Shown in pieces: positions 44,808-56,559 of a stretch of DNA of 64,000 nt. Origin of the DNA: Bifidobacterium castoris. GTDB lineage: Bacteria; Actinomycetota; Actinomycetes; Actinomycetales; Bifidobacteriaceae. The DNA lies in the NCBI RefSeq assembly GCF_003952025.1, contig NZ_QXGI01000002.1, positions 62,001 through 126,000 on the forward strand, written 5' to 3'. The notes beneath the pieces were generated by a model. That model worked only from the letters and a program-made list of their open reading frames with translations, was not told the DNA's origin and did no database searches. Position 1 is the first letter of the stretch. Each line of letters starts with the position of its first letter. A program made the position numbers and the translations under genes.

Positions 44808-45491
44808 TCAGAAGCTGAGCACCTCCACCAGACCGGAATCCAGGCGGTAGCGGGCGCCCACGATCATCAGCCGCTCATGGGCGAGCGCATCGCGGATGAT
44901 CTCCGAATGCGTCACCAGATGTTCGATCGTGCGCGCGATGTTGACCTGCTCGTAATCCTCGTTCGAGTCGAGGCCGGCCATTCGCGCCTGCCAGACGGAC
45001 AGGCCCACGTTCTTGAGGAACTGCGAATCGGACGAGAGGATGATCTCGTCGAGGTCCTCCATCAGCTGTTCGCGCACGGCCGGCGATTCGTGCTTGTCCT
45101 CCTTGGACAGCTTCTTCACCAGTGCGTCGAGTTCCTTGACGCCCTGCTCGACGGCGGCGCAATGCTGATGGCCGAGCACGACGAGCAGGCTCACATGCAT
45201 CGCGCCGACCGCGTATTCAAGCGACTGCAGCACGGCGTCGTCGATGATCTGCCCGGCCGTGCGCACCGTGAACATGTCGCCCAGACCGGCGTCGAAGATG
45301 ATCTCCGGCGGCACGCGCGAATCCGAGCAGCTGAGCACCGCCGCGTCCGGATTCTGCGCGTCGATGAGCGATTCGCGCGTCTGCTTGTCCTGCCACGGAT
45401 GCGTGGCGTTGCCTTCCGCGAAGCGCCGGTTGCCGGCGAGCATGCGGCTCCATGTGCTGTTCGCGGTCGTCTCTTCGGTGTGCTCGGTCAT
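44808..45491 (-). CDS. Beta-class carbonic anhydrase
   Basis: A 227-residue zinc enzyme that interconverts CO2 and bicarbonate. Zinc ligands are clear: Cys in VLSCSDSRVPPEIIFDAGLG with its Asp-Arg dyad, then His and Cys in VVLGHQHCAAVEQG. It supplies bicarbonate for carboxylation reactions in fermentative growth. GAGGAGACACG precedes ATG 45491. A longer open frame upstream to 45650 has no site. The gap 45492-45995 holds only the promoter and operator region of the next operon. Confidence 0.94.
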   Translation of the reverse strand: MTEHTEETTANSTWSRMLAGNRRFAEGNATHPWQDKQTRESLIDAQNPDAAVLSCSDSRVPPEIIFDAGLGDMFTVRTAGQIIDDAVLQSLEYAVGAMHVSLLVVLGHQHCAAVEQGVKELDALVKKLSKEDKHESPAVREQLMEDLDEIILSSDSQFLKNVGLSVWQARMAGLDSNEDYEQVNIARTIEHLVTHSEIIRDALAHERLMIVGARYRLDSGLVEVLSF

Positions 45492-45841
45492 CGTGTCTCC
45501 TCTGGTCGTTGCGGTTCGTGCGTTACGGTAAATCATAGAATCTTTGGGATCGATGGATTGTTCACCGTGCGCAATCGGCGCCTGCGCGTTGCCGTATGGG
45601 CGTGCCTCAAGGCCATATGCCGCGGTGCGGTGAACGTACTTGCCTGCCACAGGGGGCGGCGTGTGATGCCTTCATTCCGTATGGCAGGCGGTCGTTGGTT
45701 ACTGAAACGGTGTTGCGGGGTCCGGCGCGACCGGACTCGTGGGCCTCCTTCGGCGATCGGCATGCTCGTGCGCGCCGTGTCTCTGAGCGGCTGTGGTTTT
45801 GCACCGGCGAGGCAATGATTTTCCGACACGCCTAAATTTGT

Positions 45842-45858
45842 TTAGTAAAGTTGGTAAA
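45842..45858. promoter_or_regulatory. LacI-type operator upstream of permease-GH42 operon
   Basis: Half-sites TTAGTAAA (45842-45849) and TTGGTAAA (45851-45858) match the two arms of the palindrome at 49758-49777 upstream of the lacI gene, here as direct repeats one base apart. The LacI protein encoded at 49807 is the obvious candidate to bind both. Confidence 0.65.
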
Positions 45859-45995
45859 TGGTAGAGTACGTGACATGACCGGTGCAGCGCAGTGCCGATC
45901 ACGCCAACCACCCAGAACGGCATCGGGCATGACATCAGGAATGACGCCACGGCTCACGCCAGACATAACGTCGATATCGCAATGGAGAGAACAAC

Positions 45996-47534
45996 ATGAT
46001 GAGTGCATCCAGCGAGACGGCGCCGAAGCCGCCGGCAATGTCAGCAACGTCCATCAAGGGGAGCGCCATGCACAGCGCGATGGGAACCGGTCCGCAGGCG
46101 CGAGCGCAGCGGCGCCGCGCGCGCCGCCAGAAGATCTGCTTCGCCCTCGGCAACCTCGGCCAGTCCGCGTTCTACAACGCGATGAGCACCTTCTTCATGA
46201 CCTACGTCACGACCGCGCTGTTCGTGCGCGTGGACAAGGGCGTCGCGGCCCGCATGATCGCGCTGATCACGTCGTTGGTCGTCGTCATCCGCATCGCGGA
46301 GATCTTCCTCGACCCGATCATCGGCAACATCGTCGACAACACGCGCACGAAGTGGGGCCGTTTCCGTGTCTGGCAGTTCATCGGCGGCATCGTGCCGTCC
46401 GTGCTGCTCGTCGTGGTCTTCAGCGGTCTGTTCGGACTCGTCAACGTGAACACCACATGGTTCATCACGCTGTTCATCATCACCTTCGTCACGCTCGACG
46501 TCTTCTATTCGGCGCGTGACATCTCCTACTGGGGCATGATTCCGGCGCTGTCCAGCAACTCGCATGAGCGCGCGGTGTACACGTCGCTCGGCTCGCTGAC
46601 CGGCTCGATCGGCTACAACGGCGTCACCGTCATCGTCATTCCGATCGTCAGCTACTTCACCTACCGGTTCACCGGCGAGCACGTGCAGGGACAGTCCGGA
46701 TGGACCGCCTTCGCCGTCATCATCGCCGTGCTCGGTCTGCTCACCGCCTGGTCCGTCGCGTTCGGCACCCGCGAAAGCTCAAGCAACCTGCGTACGAAGG
46801 AGGAGCATTGCGGTCCGCTTGACGCGTTCAAGGCCATCGGGCGCAACGACCAGCTGCTGTGGACCGCGCTGAGCTACCTGCTGTACGCCGTCGCCAATGT
46901 CGCCACGACCGGCGTGCTGTTCTACCAGTTCACCTATGTGCTCGGCACTCCCGAGCGCTTCGCGATCGCCGGCGTCATCCCGGTCGTCACCGGTCTTGTC
47001 ACGACGCCGCTCTATCCGATCCTGAACCGGCGCATTCCCCGCCGCTGGCTGTATGCCGCCGGCATGGCGCTGATGATCGCCGCGTATGCGATGTTCATCA
47101 TGGCGCCGCGCAACCTTGCGGTCGTGCTCGTCGCGCTGTGCCTGTTCTATCTGCCCCAGCAGACCATCCAGATGACCGCGATTCTGACGATGACCGATTC
47201 CATCGAATACGGCCAGCTCAAGACCGGCCGCCGCAACGAGGCGGTCACCTTGAGCGTGCGTCCGATGCTCGATAAGATCGCGGGCGCATGCTCCAACGGC
47301 ATCGTCGGCTTCGTGGCCGTCGCCGCCGGCATGGTCGGCACCGTGTCCGCCTCGGACATGACCCCCTCGAACATCCATACCTTCACGACCTGGGCGTACA
47401 TCATCCCGTCCGTGGGCATTGTGCTCAGCCTGCTCGTCTTCCTGCTCACCGTCCGCATCGACGAGAAGAAGCATGGGGAGATCGTCGAGCGGCTCGAGGC
47501 CGAATTCGCCGAGAACGGCGACGTCAACGCCTGA
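45996..47534 (+). CDS. GPH-family sugar:cation symporter
   Basis: A 512-residue permease of the glycoside-pentoside-hexuronide family, with about 12 TM helices. Typical blocks are FALGNLGQSAFYNAMSTFFM, DPIIGNIVDNTRTKWGRFRV (the GPH loop between TM2 and TM3) and DSIEYGQLKTGRRNEAVTLS near the end. An extra 40-residue hydrophilic N-terminus precedes TM1. No PTS EIIA domain is attached, unlike LacS. GGAGAGAAC precedes ATG 45996. It is the first gene of an operon with GH42 beta-galactosidase 37 bases downstream, so it most likely imports a beta-galactoside such as lactose or galacto-oligosaccharide. Confidence 0.92.
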   Translation: MMSASSETAPKPPAMSATSIKGSAMHSAMGTGPQARAQRRRARRQKICFALGNLGQSAFYNAMSTFFMTYVTTALFVRVDKGVAARMIALITSLVVVIRIAEIFLDPIIGNIVDNTRTKWGRFRVWQFIGGIVPSVLLVVVFSGLFGLVNVNTTWFITLFIITFVTLDVFYSARDISYWGMIPALSSNSHERAVYTSLGSLTGSIGYNGVTVIVIPIVSYFTYRFTGEHVQGQSGWTAFAVIIAVLGLLTAWSVAFGTRESSSNLRTKEEHCGPLDAFKAIGRNDQLLWTALSYLLYAVANVATTGVLFYQFTYVLGTPERFAIAGVIPVVTGLVTTPLYPILNRRIPRRWLYAAGMALMIAAYAMFIMAPRNLAVVLVALCLFYLPQQTIQMTAILTMTDSIEYGQLKTGRRNEAVTLSVRPMLDKIAGACSNGIVGFVAVAAGMVGTVSASDMTPSNIHTFTTWAYIIPSVGIVLSLLVFLLTVRIDEKKHGEIVERLEAEFAENGDVNA

Positions 47535-49667
<2,133 letters not shown>

Positions 49668-49683
49668 TCGGTGCGGTGGCGCC

Positions 49684-49745
49684 GGCATCGATGACCGGTG
49701 GCGGGTGCGACGCATGGGCCGCAGCCGCCACCGGTCATCGATGCC
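49684..49745 (+). terminator. 21-bp perfect hairpin after GH42
   Basis: 49684-49704 pairs perfectly with 49725-49745 around a 20-base loop. It separates the permease-GH42 operon from lacI. There is no T-run. Confidence 0.7.
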
Positions 49746-49757
49746 GAGGCGCTATGA

Positions 49758-49777
49758 TTGGTAAAGTAGTTTACTAA
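49758..49777. promoter_or_regulatory. Palindromic LacI operator before lacI
   Basis: TTGGTAAA-GTAG-TTTACTAA, a 20-bp imperfect palindrome 29 bp before the regulator start codon. Its arms match both halves of the site at 45842-45858, which implies autoregulation and control of the permease-GH42 operon. Confidence 0.7.
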
Positions 49778-49806
49778 TCAGGGATGCCGAGCGGAGTGAG
49801 GTGACG

Positions 49807-50808
49807 ATGGCGACACGTAAGGAGATCGCTGCATTGGCGGGAGTGTCGCAGGCCACGGTGTCCCGTGTGCTGAACGGGGACGCCTCGTTCAAGATCAAGC
49901 CGGAGACTCGACGGCGCATCATGCGGGCGGCGGCCCAACTGGGGTTCGCCAATGTGCCGATGCGCACCATCGCCGTGCTTGACGTGCATCCACAGGTGGA
50001 AGGACTCGAAGACGAGTATTTCCAAGCGCTGCGCAAGGAGGTGGAGCAGGTGGCGCGCAATCAGGGGATGACGCTCACCTACTTCGAGGATGCGGCGCAG
50101 CTCGTCGCCGGAGCCGATGATTATGACGGATTCCTCGCAATCGGTCCGGGACTGATCGAGCCCGAGGACCTGGAGCGGTTGCATGAATCGTTGCCGTACG
50201 GGGTGTTCATGGACACGAATCCGGCTCCGGCCTGGTTCGATTCGGTCCAACCTGATCTGAGCCAATGCATGCTGGACGCGTTGGACGCCTTCATCGATGC
50301 GGGGCGTCGGCGCATCGGGTTCATCGGCGGCCGCGGGCTGCTCATGGGCCTGCACAGCTACAAGGAGGACATCCGCTCGATGGCGTTCGTCGATTGGAGC
50401 GAGCGGCTGGGGCTCGATAATCGCGATCTCGTCTACGCCCATGGGCCGGTCACCGTGGACAACGGACGGGCGTTGGCCGAGCGCATGCTGGAGGAACACC
50501 CCGAAGGCGACCGTCCGGACGCCATCATCGTGGCGACCGACCCGATGGCGGTCGGCGTGCTGCAGACGTTCGCGAGCGCAGGGGTGAAGGTGCCGGACGA
50601 TATCGCTGTCATCAGCGTGAACAATCTGCCGATCGCGCAGTATACTGCGCCTCCGCTGACCACTTTCGACATCGACCGGCACGAGCTGGTGTATGCGGGG
50701 TTGGAGACGCTCAAGGACGCAATCGCGCGCAATCGCACCTGCCGTCATCATCTGCTGATTTCGGCCGCATTGGTGCCTCGGGGGAGCTTCACCCCCGCAG
50801 TTGGGTGA
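49807..50808 (+). CDS. LacI-family regulator of the beta-galactoside operon
   Basis: A 333-residue LacI/GalR repressor. The DNA-binding domain is EIAALAGVSQATVSRVLNGD, followed by the hinge and a ligand-binding core with IAVISVNNLPIAQYTAPPLT. The N-terminal hinge helix is shorter than usual before MRTIAVLDV. ATG 49807 is preferred (GGAGTGAGG upstream). GTG 49801 would leave too little room for that site. Its operator-like palindrome upstream and the matching site before 45996 point to repression relieved by galactose or a galactoside. Confidence 0.93.
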   Translation: MATRKEIAALAGVSQATVSRVLNGDASFKIKPETRRRIMRAAAQLGFANVPMRTIAVLDVHPQVEGLEDEYFQALRKEVEQVARNQGMTLTYFEDAAQLVAGADDYDGFLAIGPGLIEPEDLERLHESLPYGVFMDTNPAPAWFDSVQPDLSQCMLDALDAFIDAGRRRIGFIGGRGLLMGLHSYKEDIRSMAFVDWSERLGLDNRDLVYAHGPVTVDNGRALAERMLEEHPEGDRPDAIIVATDPMAVGVLQTFASAGVKVPDDIAVISVNNLPIAQYTAPPLTTFDIDRHELVYAGLETLKDAIARNRTCRHHLLISAALVPRGSFTPAVG

Positions 50809-50913
50809 CGGAGGGCGGACTCCGTCGGCCGCCGCGGGGTCATGCGTTAAGGTACATCATGGAAGTTTTGAATACAGCGCGCGTTCCGGTGCGCGCAATT
50901 GCAGGAGGTGGCG

Positions 50914-52026
50914 ATGGTCGACCGCAAGGGGGCGAAGCGCCCTTCGATTTTTGAAGTGGCGAAGCTTGCGGGCGTGAGTCATCAGACCGTCTCGCGTGTG
51001 ATCAACGCTTCTCCCAATGTCTCGCCGGCCACTCGCGAGAAGGTGGAGCGCGCGATCGCGGAATTGGGGTACCGGCCCAGTAATTCCGCGCGCTCGCTGG
51101 CGTCGAACCGCACGCGCACGATCGGCATGATCGCGGGCGGCCAGCGGTTTTACGGCCCGGTGACCGCATTGGCGTCGGTTGAGGCGGTCGCCCGCGCCCA
51201 CGCGATGTTCGTTTCGGTGGCGATGGTGCATGAGGCGGAGTGCACTCAGCAGGAGTTCGATGACCTGTGCGGCATGTTCATGCAGCAGGGTGTGGATGCG
51301 TTCATTTTCCTGACCCCCACCGATGAGATGTTCCAGATGGCGTGCCGTGCGAAGGTGCCGCAACCGTGCGTGATCATCACATCCACGCACGGCGGCGTGA
51401 GCGTGGGCGAGGGGATGCGCATGCTCGACGCGCGCGGCCGCCGCCGTGTTTCGCTTGTGGGCGTGGATCAGTGGGGCGGCATGGCTTCGGTGATGCGGCT
51501 GATCCGTAAATACGGCCACCGTAATGTGCTGTTTTTCGCGGGCCCGGGCCAGTGGCGCGATGCGCGCACGCGTCTGCTGGCGTGGAACAAGCTGTGCGCG
51601 GAGAACAAGATGAATTCGGTGACGGTGCAGTGCGGCGACTGGGAATCTGCCGATGCATACCGCCGCATGAACCATATTCTCGACAATATCGGGTCGAACG
51701 GCGGCCGCTTGCCCACATGCGCGGTGTGCTCGAACGACGTGATGGCGATCGGTGTGATCCGTGCGCTGCATGAGCACGGCGTGCGTGTGCCCGACGACAT
51801 GAGTGTGACCGGTTTCGACGACATTCCCGGCATGAGCAACATGTACCCGCCGCTGACCACGGTGCGTCAGGATTTCGATGATCTGGGCATGATGGCCATG
51901 AAGGAGGCGCTTTTTTTGATGGGCGACGGCGATGAGCCCGGTTATCCGGCTTCGTACCATGGCGTGGGGTTGGTGTCCGCCGACCTGATCGTGCGTCAGT
52001 CGGTGCGTGCGGCCCCGCACAGGTGA
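50914..52026 (+). CDS. LacI-family transcriptional regulator (second)
   Basis: A 370-residue LacI/GalR regulator with HTH SIFEVAKLAGVSHQTVSRVI, hinge NSARSLASNRTRTIGMIAGG and an effector core that includes FDDIPGMSNMYPPLTTVRQD. It has an insert with Cys-rich segments compared with the first LacI. AGGAGGTGG precedes ATG 50914. It lies beside the convergent ChvE/GguAB-type operon, so it may help control that transporter, although the ROK protein at 56560 is better placed. Confidence 0.93.
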   Translation: MVDRKGAKRPSIFEVAKLAGVSHQTVSRVINASPNVSPATREKVERAIAELGYRPSNSARSLASNRTRTIGMIAGGQRFYGPVTALASVEAVARAHAMFVSVAMVHEAECTQQEFDDLCGMFMQQGVDAFIFLTPTDEMFQMACRAKVPQPCVIITSTHGGVSVGEGMRMLDARGRRRVSLVGVDQWGGMASVMRLIRKYGHRNVLFFAGPGQWRDARTRLLAWNKLCAENKMNSVTVQCGDWESADAYRRMNHILDNIGSNGGRLPTCAVCSNDVMAIGVIRALHEHGVRVPDDMSVTGFDDIPGMSNMYPPLTTVRQDFDDLGMMAMKEALFLMGDGDEPGYPASYHGVGLVSADLIVRQSVRAAPHR

Positions 52027-52091
52027 TGCATGAATAGGCGGTGATGCCCCGTGGACCACGGAACATCACCGCTCGGGTCGCCGCATCATGC

Positions 52092-52331
52092 TCATTCGGC
52101 GCGTTCGTTCGTGTTGTGTGGGGGCCGCACCTCCTTCGTCTTCCAGCCGAGCACCGCGTTTACCGCGCAGTACCCGGTGACGATGATGAGGCAGATGCTG
52201 AAGATGACATTCGACCAGCTGAAGAGCTCGCCTGCATTGTTCGCTTCCACGCATGTCTGGACGAGCCAGATCGCGCAGGCCGTTGCGGTCAGAGCGTAGA
52301 GCCGGGCGCGTGCCGTCGGTGTGATGTTCAT
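52092..52331 (-). CDS. Small two-TM membrane protein at end of sugar ABC operon
   Basis: A 79-residue protein with two TM segments (ARLYALTATACAIWLVQTCV and VIFSICLIIVTGYCAVNAVL). AAAGAGGC precedes ATG 52331. It follows the permease gene by 33 bases and is probably the last cistron of the 56338-52092 operon. Small membrane proteins like this often accompany bifidobacterial sugar transporters. Function unknown. Confidence 0.7.
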   Translation of the reverse strand: MNITPTARARLYALTATACAIWLVQTCVEANNAGELFSWSNVIFSICLIIVTGYCAVNAVLGWKTKEVRPPHNTNERAE

Positions 52332-52364
52332 GATATGCCTCTTTCGTTGATGGTGCGGCGGGGT

Positions 52365-53579
52365 TCAGCTCTTCTTGCGCTTCGAGAGGATGTCGACGGC
52401 CACGGCGCCCAGCAGCACGAGGCCCTTGATCGTCTTCACGACTGCGGTGTCGACGCCCATGATGGACAGGCCCTGATTGATCACACCCATGACGAGTGCG
52501 CCGACCACGGCGCCAGGAATGGTTCCGACGCCGCCGGTGACGGCCGTGCCACCGATGAAGCAGGCCGCGATGGCGTCCATTTCGAATTCCATACCGGCCT
52601 GTGCGGTGGCGGAGGAGAGCCGTGAGAGTACGCAGACCGCGGCGATGGCCGAAAGGAGACCCATGTGTACAAAGAGCGTGAAGTCGACGCGCCTGGTGTT
52701 GATGCCGGAGAGGATGGCCGCCTTGCGGTTGCCGCCCACCGCGTACACATGGCGGCCGAACACCGTGCGGGTGAGGATGAAGTTGTAGATGAAGACGAGC
52801 ACGCCCAGAATGACGAGCATGATCGGGATGCCGCCTTGGTCGGCGTTGCCGGAGAGGGCCAGCAGATAGGTGACGAAGCCGATGAGCAGCGTGGCGATGA
52901 CGATCTTGGTCACGGTGAGCGCCATGGGCTCGGGCGTGAGACCTGCCTTGGACACTTTGCCGCGGCGGCGCAGCTGACTCCACGCGAAGAGCGCGATGCA
53001 TGCGATGCCGACCACTATGGTCAAGCCGTCGAACGGCCCCCACCATCCAAGCAGCTGCGGCAGGTAGTTGCGGGCGATGCCGCGGAACTGCGGCGAGGTG
53101 ATCGGCACGGATTCGCCGACGATCACGGTGGCCAGTCCTCGGAAGATGAGCATGCCCGCCAGGGTGGTGATGAAGCCGGGGATGCCCACGTAGGCCACCC
53201 AGAAGCCTTGCCAGCAACCGATGATCAGGCCCACGATGAGCGAGATGAGGATCGCGAGCATCCAGTTGACGCCCTGCCGTTCCATCAATATGGCGCATAC
53301 ACCGCCTACGAACGCCACGATTGAGCCGACGGACAGATCGATGTGCGTGGCGATGATGACCATGACCATGCCGATGGCGAGGATGATTACGTAGGCGTTC
53401 TGCTGGATCAGCGAAACGAAGCTGTTGGGCTTGAGCAGCACGCCTTTGGTGAGGATCTCGAAGACGAGTACGATCACGACGAGCGCGCCCACGATGCCGT
53501 ATTGCTTTGAATTGTTGGCCAGTGTCGCGAGGAGTCCCGCGTCCTTCTTTTCTGCCGGGGCTGCATTGACGGTGCTCAT
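52365..53579 (-). CDS. Sugar ABC transporter permease (GguB/XylH-like)
   Basis: A 404-residue permease of the ribose/xylose type (BPD_transp_2) with about 10 TM helices. Family blocks include NAYVIILAIGMVMVIIATHI, then DLSVGSIVAFVGG, GIPGFITTLAGMLIFRGLAT and GGVGTIPGAVVGALVMGVIN. It is unusually long for RbsC and matches GguB/XylH in length and in the loop between TM segments. Its ATG overlaps the ATPase stop as ATGA. It forms the channel with the ATPase at 53576 and binding protein at 55166. Confidence 0.93.
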   Translation of the reverse strand: MSTVNAAPAEKKDAGLLATLANNSKQYGIVGALVVIVLVFEILTKGVLLKPNSFVSLIQQNAYVIILAIGMVMVIIATHIDLSVGSIVAFVGGVCAILMERQGVNWMLAILISLIVGLIIGCWQGFWVAYVGIPGFITTLAGMLIFRGLATVIVGESVPITSPQFRGIARNYLPQLLGWWGPFDGLTIVVGIACIALFAWSQLRRRGKVSKAGLTPEPMALTVTKIVIATLLIGFVTYLLALSGNADQGGIPIMLVILGVLVFIYNFILTRTVFGRHVYAVGGNRKAAILSGINTRRVDFTLFVHMGLLSAIAAVCVLSRLSSATAQAGMEFEMDAIAACFIGGTAVTGGVGTIPGAVVGALVMGVINQGLSIMGVDTAVVKTIKGLVLLGAVAVDILSKRKKS

Positions 53580-55132
53580 GATGCAACCACCTCCTTCTCC
53601 TTGGTCATGCCTTTCATGAGATATTCCTGGGTGAAGCCGTTCTTGCGCACGTCATCGGTGACGACGCCTTGGCTGACGGTGTAGATGCGGTCGCAGATGC
53701 CGATGAGTTCCGGCAGCTCCGACGAGATGACGATCACGGCCTTGCCGGCGTCGGCCAGCTGGTTGATAATCTCGTAGATCTCGTATTTCGCCCCGACGTC
53801 GATGCCTCGCGTCGGTTCGTCGAGAATCAAGATGTCGGGGTCGGAGATGACCCATTTCGCGAGCACGACTTTCTGCTGGTTGCCGCCGGAAAGCGTGCCG
53901 ACATTCACGTCAATGCTGTTGCATTTGATGCGGAAGTCGCGGCGGTATTCCTCGACTTCGCTCTGTTCGGCGCCGTCGTTCATGATGCCGTGCGAGCTCA
54001 TCTTCTCCAGTGACGCCAGGGAGGCGTTCTCGCGGATGTTCTGCAGCAGGTTCAGGCCGTAGGCCTTGCGGTCCTCGGTGGCGTAGGCCAGTCCCGCGCG
54101 GATTGCCGCCTGCACGTTGGGCAGGTGCACCTCCTTGCCTTTGACGAACACCTTGCCCGAGATCCTGGAGCCGTACGAGTGCCCGAAGAGGCTCATCGCC
54201 ATTTCGGTGCGTCCGGCGCCCATGAGCCCCGCAAGACCCACGATTTCACCGGAATGCACGTTGATGTTGGCGTGGTCCACGATCACACGGTTCTGGTCGA
54301 GCGGATGGTGGACGGTCCAGTCCTCGAGGCGCAGGTATTCCTCGCCCGGCACGTTGGACTCGTGGTTGGGGTAGAGGTTGGTGAGCGAGCGTCCCACCAT
54401 CTTGCGGATCAGCTCGTCCTGATCCAGCGGCGTTTCCGGGGTGACGAACATCGTGCCCACCGTCGCGCCGTCGCGGATGATCGTCACATTGTCCGCGACG
54501 GCGGCGATTTCGTTGAGTTTGTGGCTGATGATGATGCTCGTCACGCCCTGCTCGTCGCGCAGCTGGCGCACCAGGTCGAGCAGGTGGGCGGAATCCTCGT
54601 CGTTGAGCGCGGCGGTCGGCTCGTCGAGGATCAGCAGTTTGACGTTCTTCGACAACGCCTTGGCGATCTCCACGAGCTGCTGCTTGCCCACGCCGATGTC
54701 CATGATCTTGGTGTCGGGGTTCTCCGGCAGGCCCACGCGCTTGAGCAGCTGCGACGCCTTGGCGCGCGTCTTGTCCCAGTCGATCACGCCGCCCTTCGCC
54801 TGTTCGTTGCCGATGAAGATGTTCTCGGCGATCGAAAGGAACGGACTGAGCGCGAGCTCCTGGTGGATGATGACGATGCCATCGGCCTCGGAATCCTTGA
54901 TGGTGCGGTACTTGCACTCCTTGCCTTCGAAGGTGATGGTGCCTGAATACGTGCCATGCGGGTAGACGCCCGAAAGCACGTTCATCAGTGTGGACTTGCC
55001 TGCGCCGTTTTCGCCGCAGATCGCATGTATCTCGCCGCGTTCCACCGACAGATCGACGCCGGAGAGCGCTTTGACCGGACCGAAGGTCTTGACGATGTCG
55101 TTCATCGTCAGAATCGTGCTGTTGCTTGGCAT
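53576..55132 (-). CDS. Sugar ABC transporter ATP-binding protein (GguA/XylG-like)
   Basis: A 518-residue twin-ABC ATPase of the monosaccharide uptake type. The N-terminal half has Walker A GENGAGKSTLMNVLSG and Walker B KLLILDEPTAALND. The C-terminal half keeps LSGGNQQKVVLAKWV and DILILDEPTRGIDVG but its P-loop region is degenerate (GLMGAGRTEMAMS), as is normal for RbsA/XylG proteins. It energises import of the monosaccharide bound by the 55166 lipoprotein. It is the middle gene of the operon. Confidence 0.95.
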   Translation of the reverse strand: MPSNSTILTMNDIVKTFGPVKALSGVDLSVERGEIHAICGENGAGKSTLMNVLSGVYPHGTYSGTITFEGKECKYRTIKDSEADGIVIIHQELALSPFLSIAENIFIGNEQAKGGVIDWDKTRAKASQLLKRVGLPENPDTKIMDIGVGKQQLVEIAKALSKNVKLLILDEPTAALNDEDSAHLLDLVRQLRDEQGVTSIIISHKLNEIAAVADNVTIIRDGATVGTMFVTPETPLDQDELIRKMVGRSLTNLYPNHESNVPGEEYLRLEDWTVHHPLDQNRVIVDHANINVHSGEIVGLAGLMGAGRTEMAMSLFGHSYGSRISGKVFVKGKEVHLPNVQAAIRAGLAYATEDRKAYGLNLLQNIRENASLASLEKMSSHGIMNDGAEQSEVEEYRRDFRIKCNSIDVNVGTLSGGNQQKVVLAKWVISDPDILILDEPTRGIDVGAKYEIYEIINQLADAGKAVIVISSELPELIGICDRIYTVSQGVVTDDVRKNGFTQEYLMKGMTKEKEVVAS

Positions 55133-55165
55133 GCCGATCTCCTTCCCCTTCAGGTGCGCCGCCCG

Positions 55166-56338
55166 CTAGCGGACGGCTTCGCCCTTCGTGAGCTTGTCGA
55201 AGCGGTCCTGCGTGAGGTACTTCGCCTTGACCAGGTCGTCGAGGTTCTCCACGGTGATGTTCTGCGGGTCGAGCAGCTTGGACGGCACGTCGACGTTGTT
55301 GTTGTTGAACTCGCCGTTGATGCCGGTGACCTTCTTGCCTTCGGCGATCTCGATGATCATGTCGTACACGGCGTCGGCCAGCTCATCCACGTTCTTGAAC
55401 ACGGTCTCGCCCTGCTTGCCGGCCGCGATGTTGGACACCGCGATCTCCATGGCGTCCTGGCCGGTGATCGGCGGCCAGGATTCGGTGCCAGGCTTCATGT
55501 CCGGGCGCTTGGATTCGATCGCGTTAATCACGCCTTGCGCGATGCCGTCGTATGGGGTGAGCACGGCGTCGAGTTTCCGGCCGCTGGCATAGGTGGAATC
55601 GAGGATCGACTCCATGTCCTTCTGCGCCTGCTCGGTCTTCCATGACTGCACCGAGATCTTCTGCCAGTCGTCGACGGTGAAGTCCTTCGTCACGCCGCCG
55701 CCGTGGTTGGACGGGCAGACGAGCACGCCCTTTTCAAAGTATGGCTGCAGGATGTCCCATGCGCCTTTGAAGAAGTATTTGGCGTTGTTGTCGTCGGGCG
55801 AGCCGGTGAACAGCTCCATGTTGAACGGACCGGTGTCGCCATCGTTGAGCCCCAGCTGGTCGACCAGGTATTCGGCCTCCAGTTTGCCCACCTGCTCAAG
55901 CTGGAATGTGGCGTAGTAGTCCACGGCGTCGGTGTTCATGATCAGCCGGTCGTAGGCGATCACGGTGGCGCCGGCGTCGCGGGCCTTTTCCACGGCGGGC
56001 CCGACGGCCGATCCGTCCTTGGACGCGACGACGAGGATCTTGGCGTTCTGGTTCACCATGTTCTCGATGTCCGCGTTCTGTTGCGCCGGTTTGTCGTCCG
56101 CGTAGTTGAGGACCACCTTGTAGCCAGCCTTCTCAAGCTTGTTCTTGAGGTTGTTGCCGTCTTTGTTCCAACGCTCCTCGGATTTGGTCGGCATGGAAAT
56201 GCCGATTGTCGCGCCTTTTTCGAGTTTCTGGGTGCCACCGGTCTGCTCGAATCCGGAACGGGTGGATCCGCATGCGCTCACGCCGGCGCATATCGCCAGA
56301 CTGCTGATGAATGCGGCTATCTTGGTGATGCGTTTCAT
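55166..56338 (-). CDS. Monosaccharide-binding lipoprotein (ChvE/XylF-like)
   Basis: A 390-residue solute-binding lipoprotein. The signal peptide MKRITKIAAFISSLAICAGV ends in lipobox VSAC. The mature domain follows the ChvE/XylF pattern: ATIGISMPTKSEERWNKDGN, then VASKDGSAVGPAVEKARDAG, then VIAYDRLIMNTDAVDYYATF. ChvE relatives bind xylose, arabinose, glucose or galactose. AAAGGAG nine bases upstream supports ATG 56338. Expression starts at a clear promoter at 56403-56430, back to back with the ROK gene. Confidence 0.93.
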   Translation of the reverse strand: MKRITKIAAFISSLAICAGVSACGSTRSGFEQTGGTQKLEKGATIGISMPTKSEERWNKDGNNLKNKLEKAGYKVVLNYADDKPAQQNADIENMVNQNAKILVVASKDGSAVGPAVEKARDAGATVIAYDRLIMNTDAVDYYATFQLEQVGKLEAEYLVDQLGLNDGDTGPFNMELFTGSPDDNNAKYFFKGAWDILQPYFEKGVLVCPSNHGGGVTKDFTVDDWQKISVQSWKTEQAQKDMESILDSTYASGRKLDAVLTPYDGIAQGVINAIESKRPDMKPGTESWPPITGQDAMEIAVSNIAAGKQGETVFKNVDELADAVYDMIIEIAEGKKVTGINGEFNNNNVDVPSKLLDPQNITVENLDDLVKAKYLTQDRFDKLTKGEAVR

Positions 56339-56402
56339 CTGCTCCATCTCCTTTGACGGAATGTACAGCGTCTCTGCTGCGATCTCGATGAGATCTACCG
56401 TC

Positions 56403-56450
56403 AGCATACGCCTTTGCGTTAAGTTGTCAAACTCAAAACGCCGTGTTTTG
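56403..56450 (-). promoter_or_regulatory. Promoter of the ChvE-type operon with overlapping operator
   Basis: On the minus strand TTGACA (56425-56430), a 16-bp spacer and TATGCT (56403-56408). CAAAAC/GTTTTG inverted arms (56434-56439 and 56445-56450) lie just upstream of the -35 box. The divergent ROK regulator is the probable ligand-sensing repressor. Confidence 0.7.
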
Positions 56451-56559
56451 TCATGTTGAGTTCATACTCTGAATCCAATATGGGGATTTTCTGCATGTTT
56501 TCCACGGTTTTCGTGTATTCAAGACTGATTTCAGGTGCGCGCCCTCTATGCTGGTGTGT

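Noticed and set aside
45495-45838. Open frames on both strands upstream of the GPH permease
   Set aside because: No ribosome binding site, biased GC-rich composition without domain, and the interval is the carbonic anhydrase/permease promoter region.
53576-56338. Fructose transporter FruEKFG assignment
   Set aside because: That system has two permeases. Here one long permease, one twin ATPase and a ChvE-like binding protein fit the Ggu/Xyl layout better, and the sugar cannot be read from sequence.
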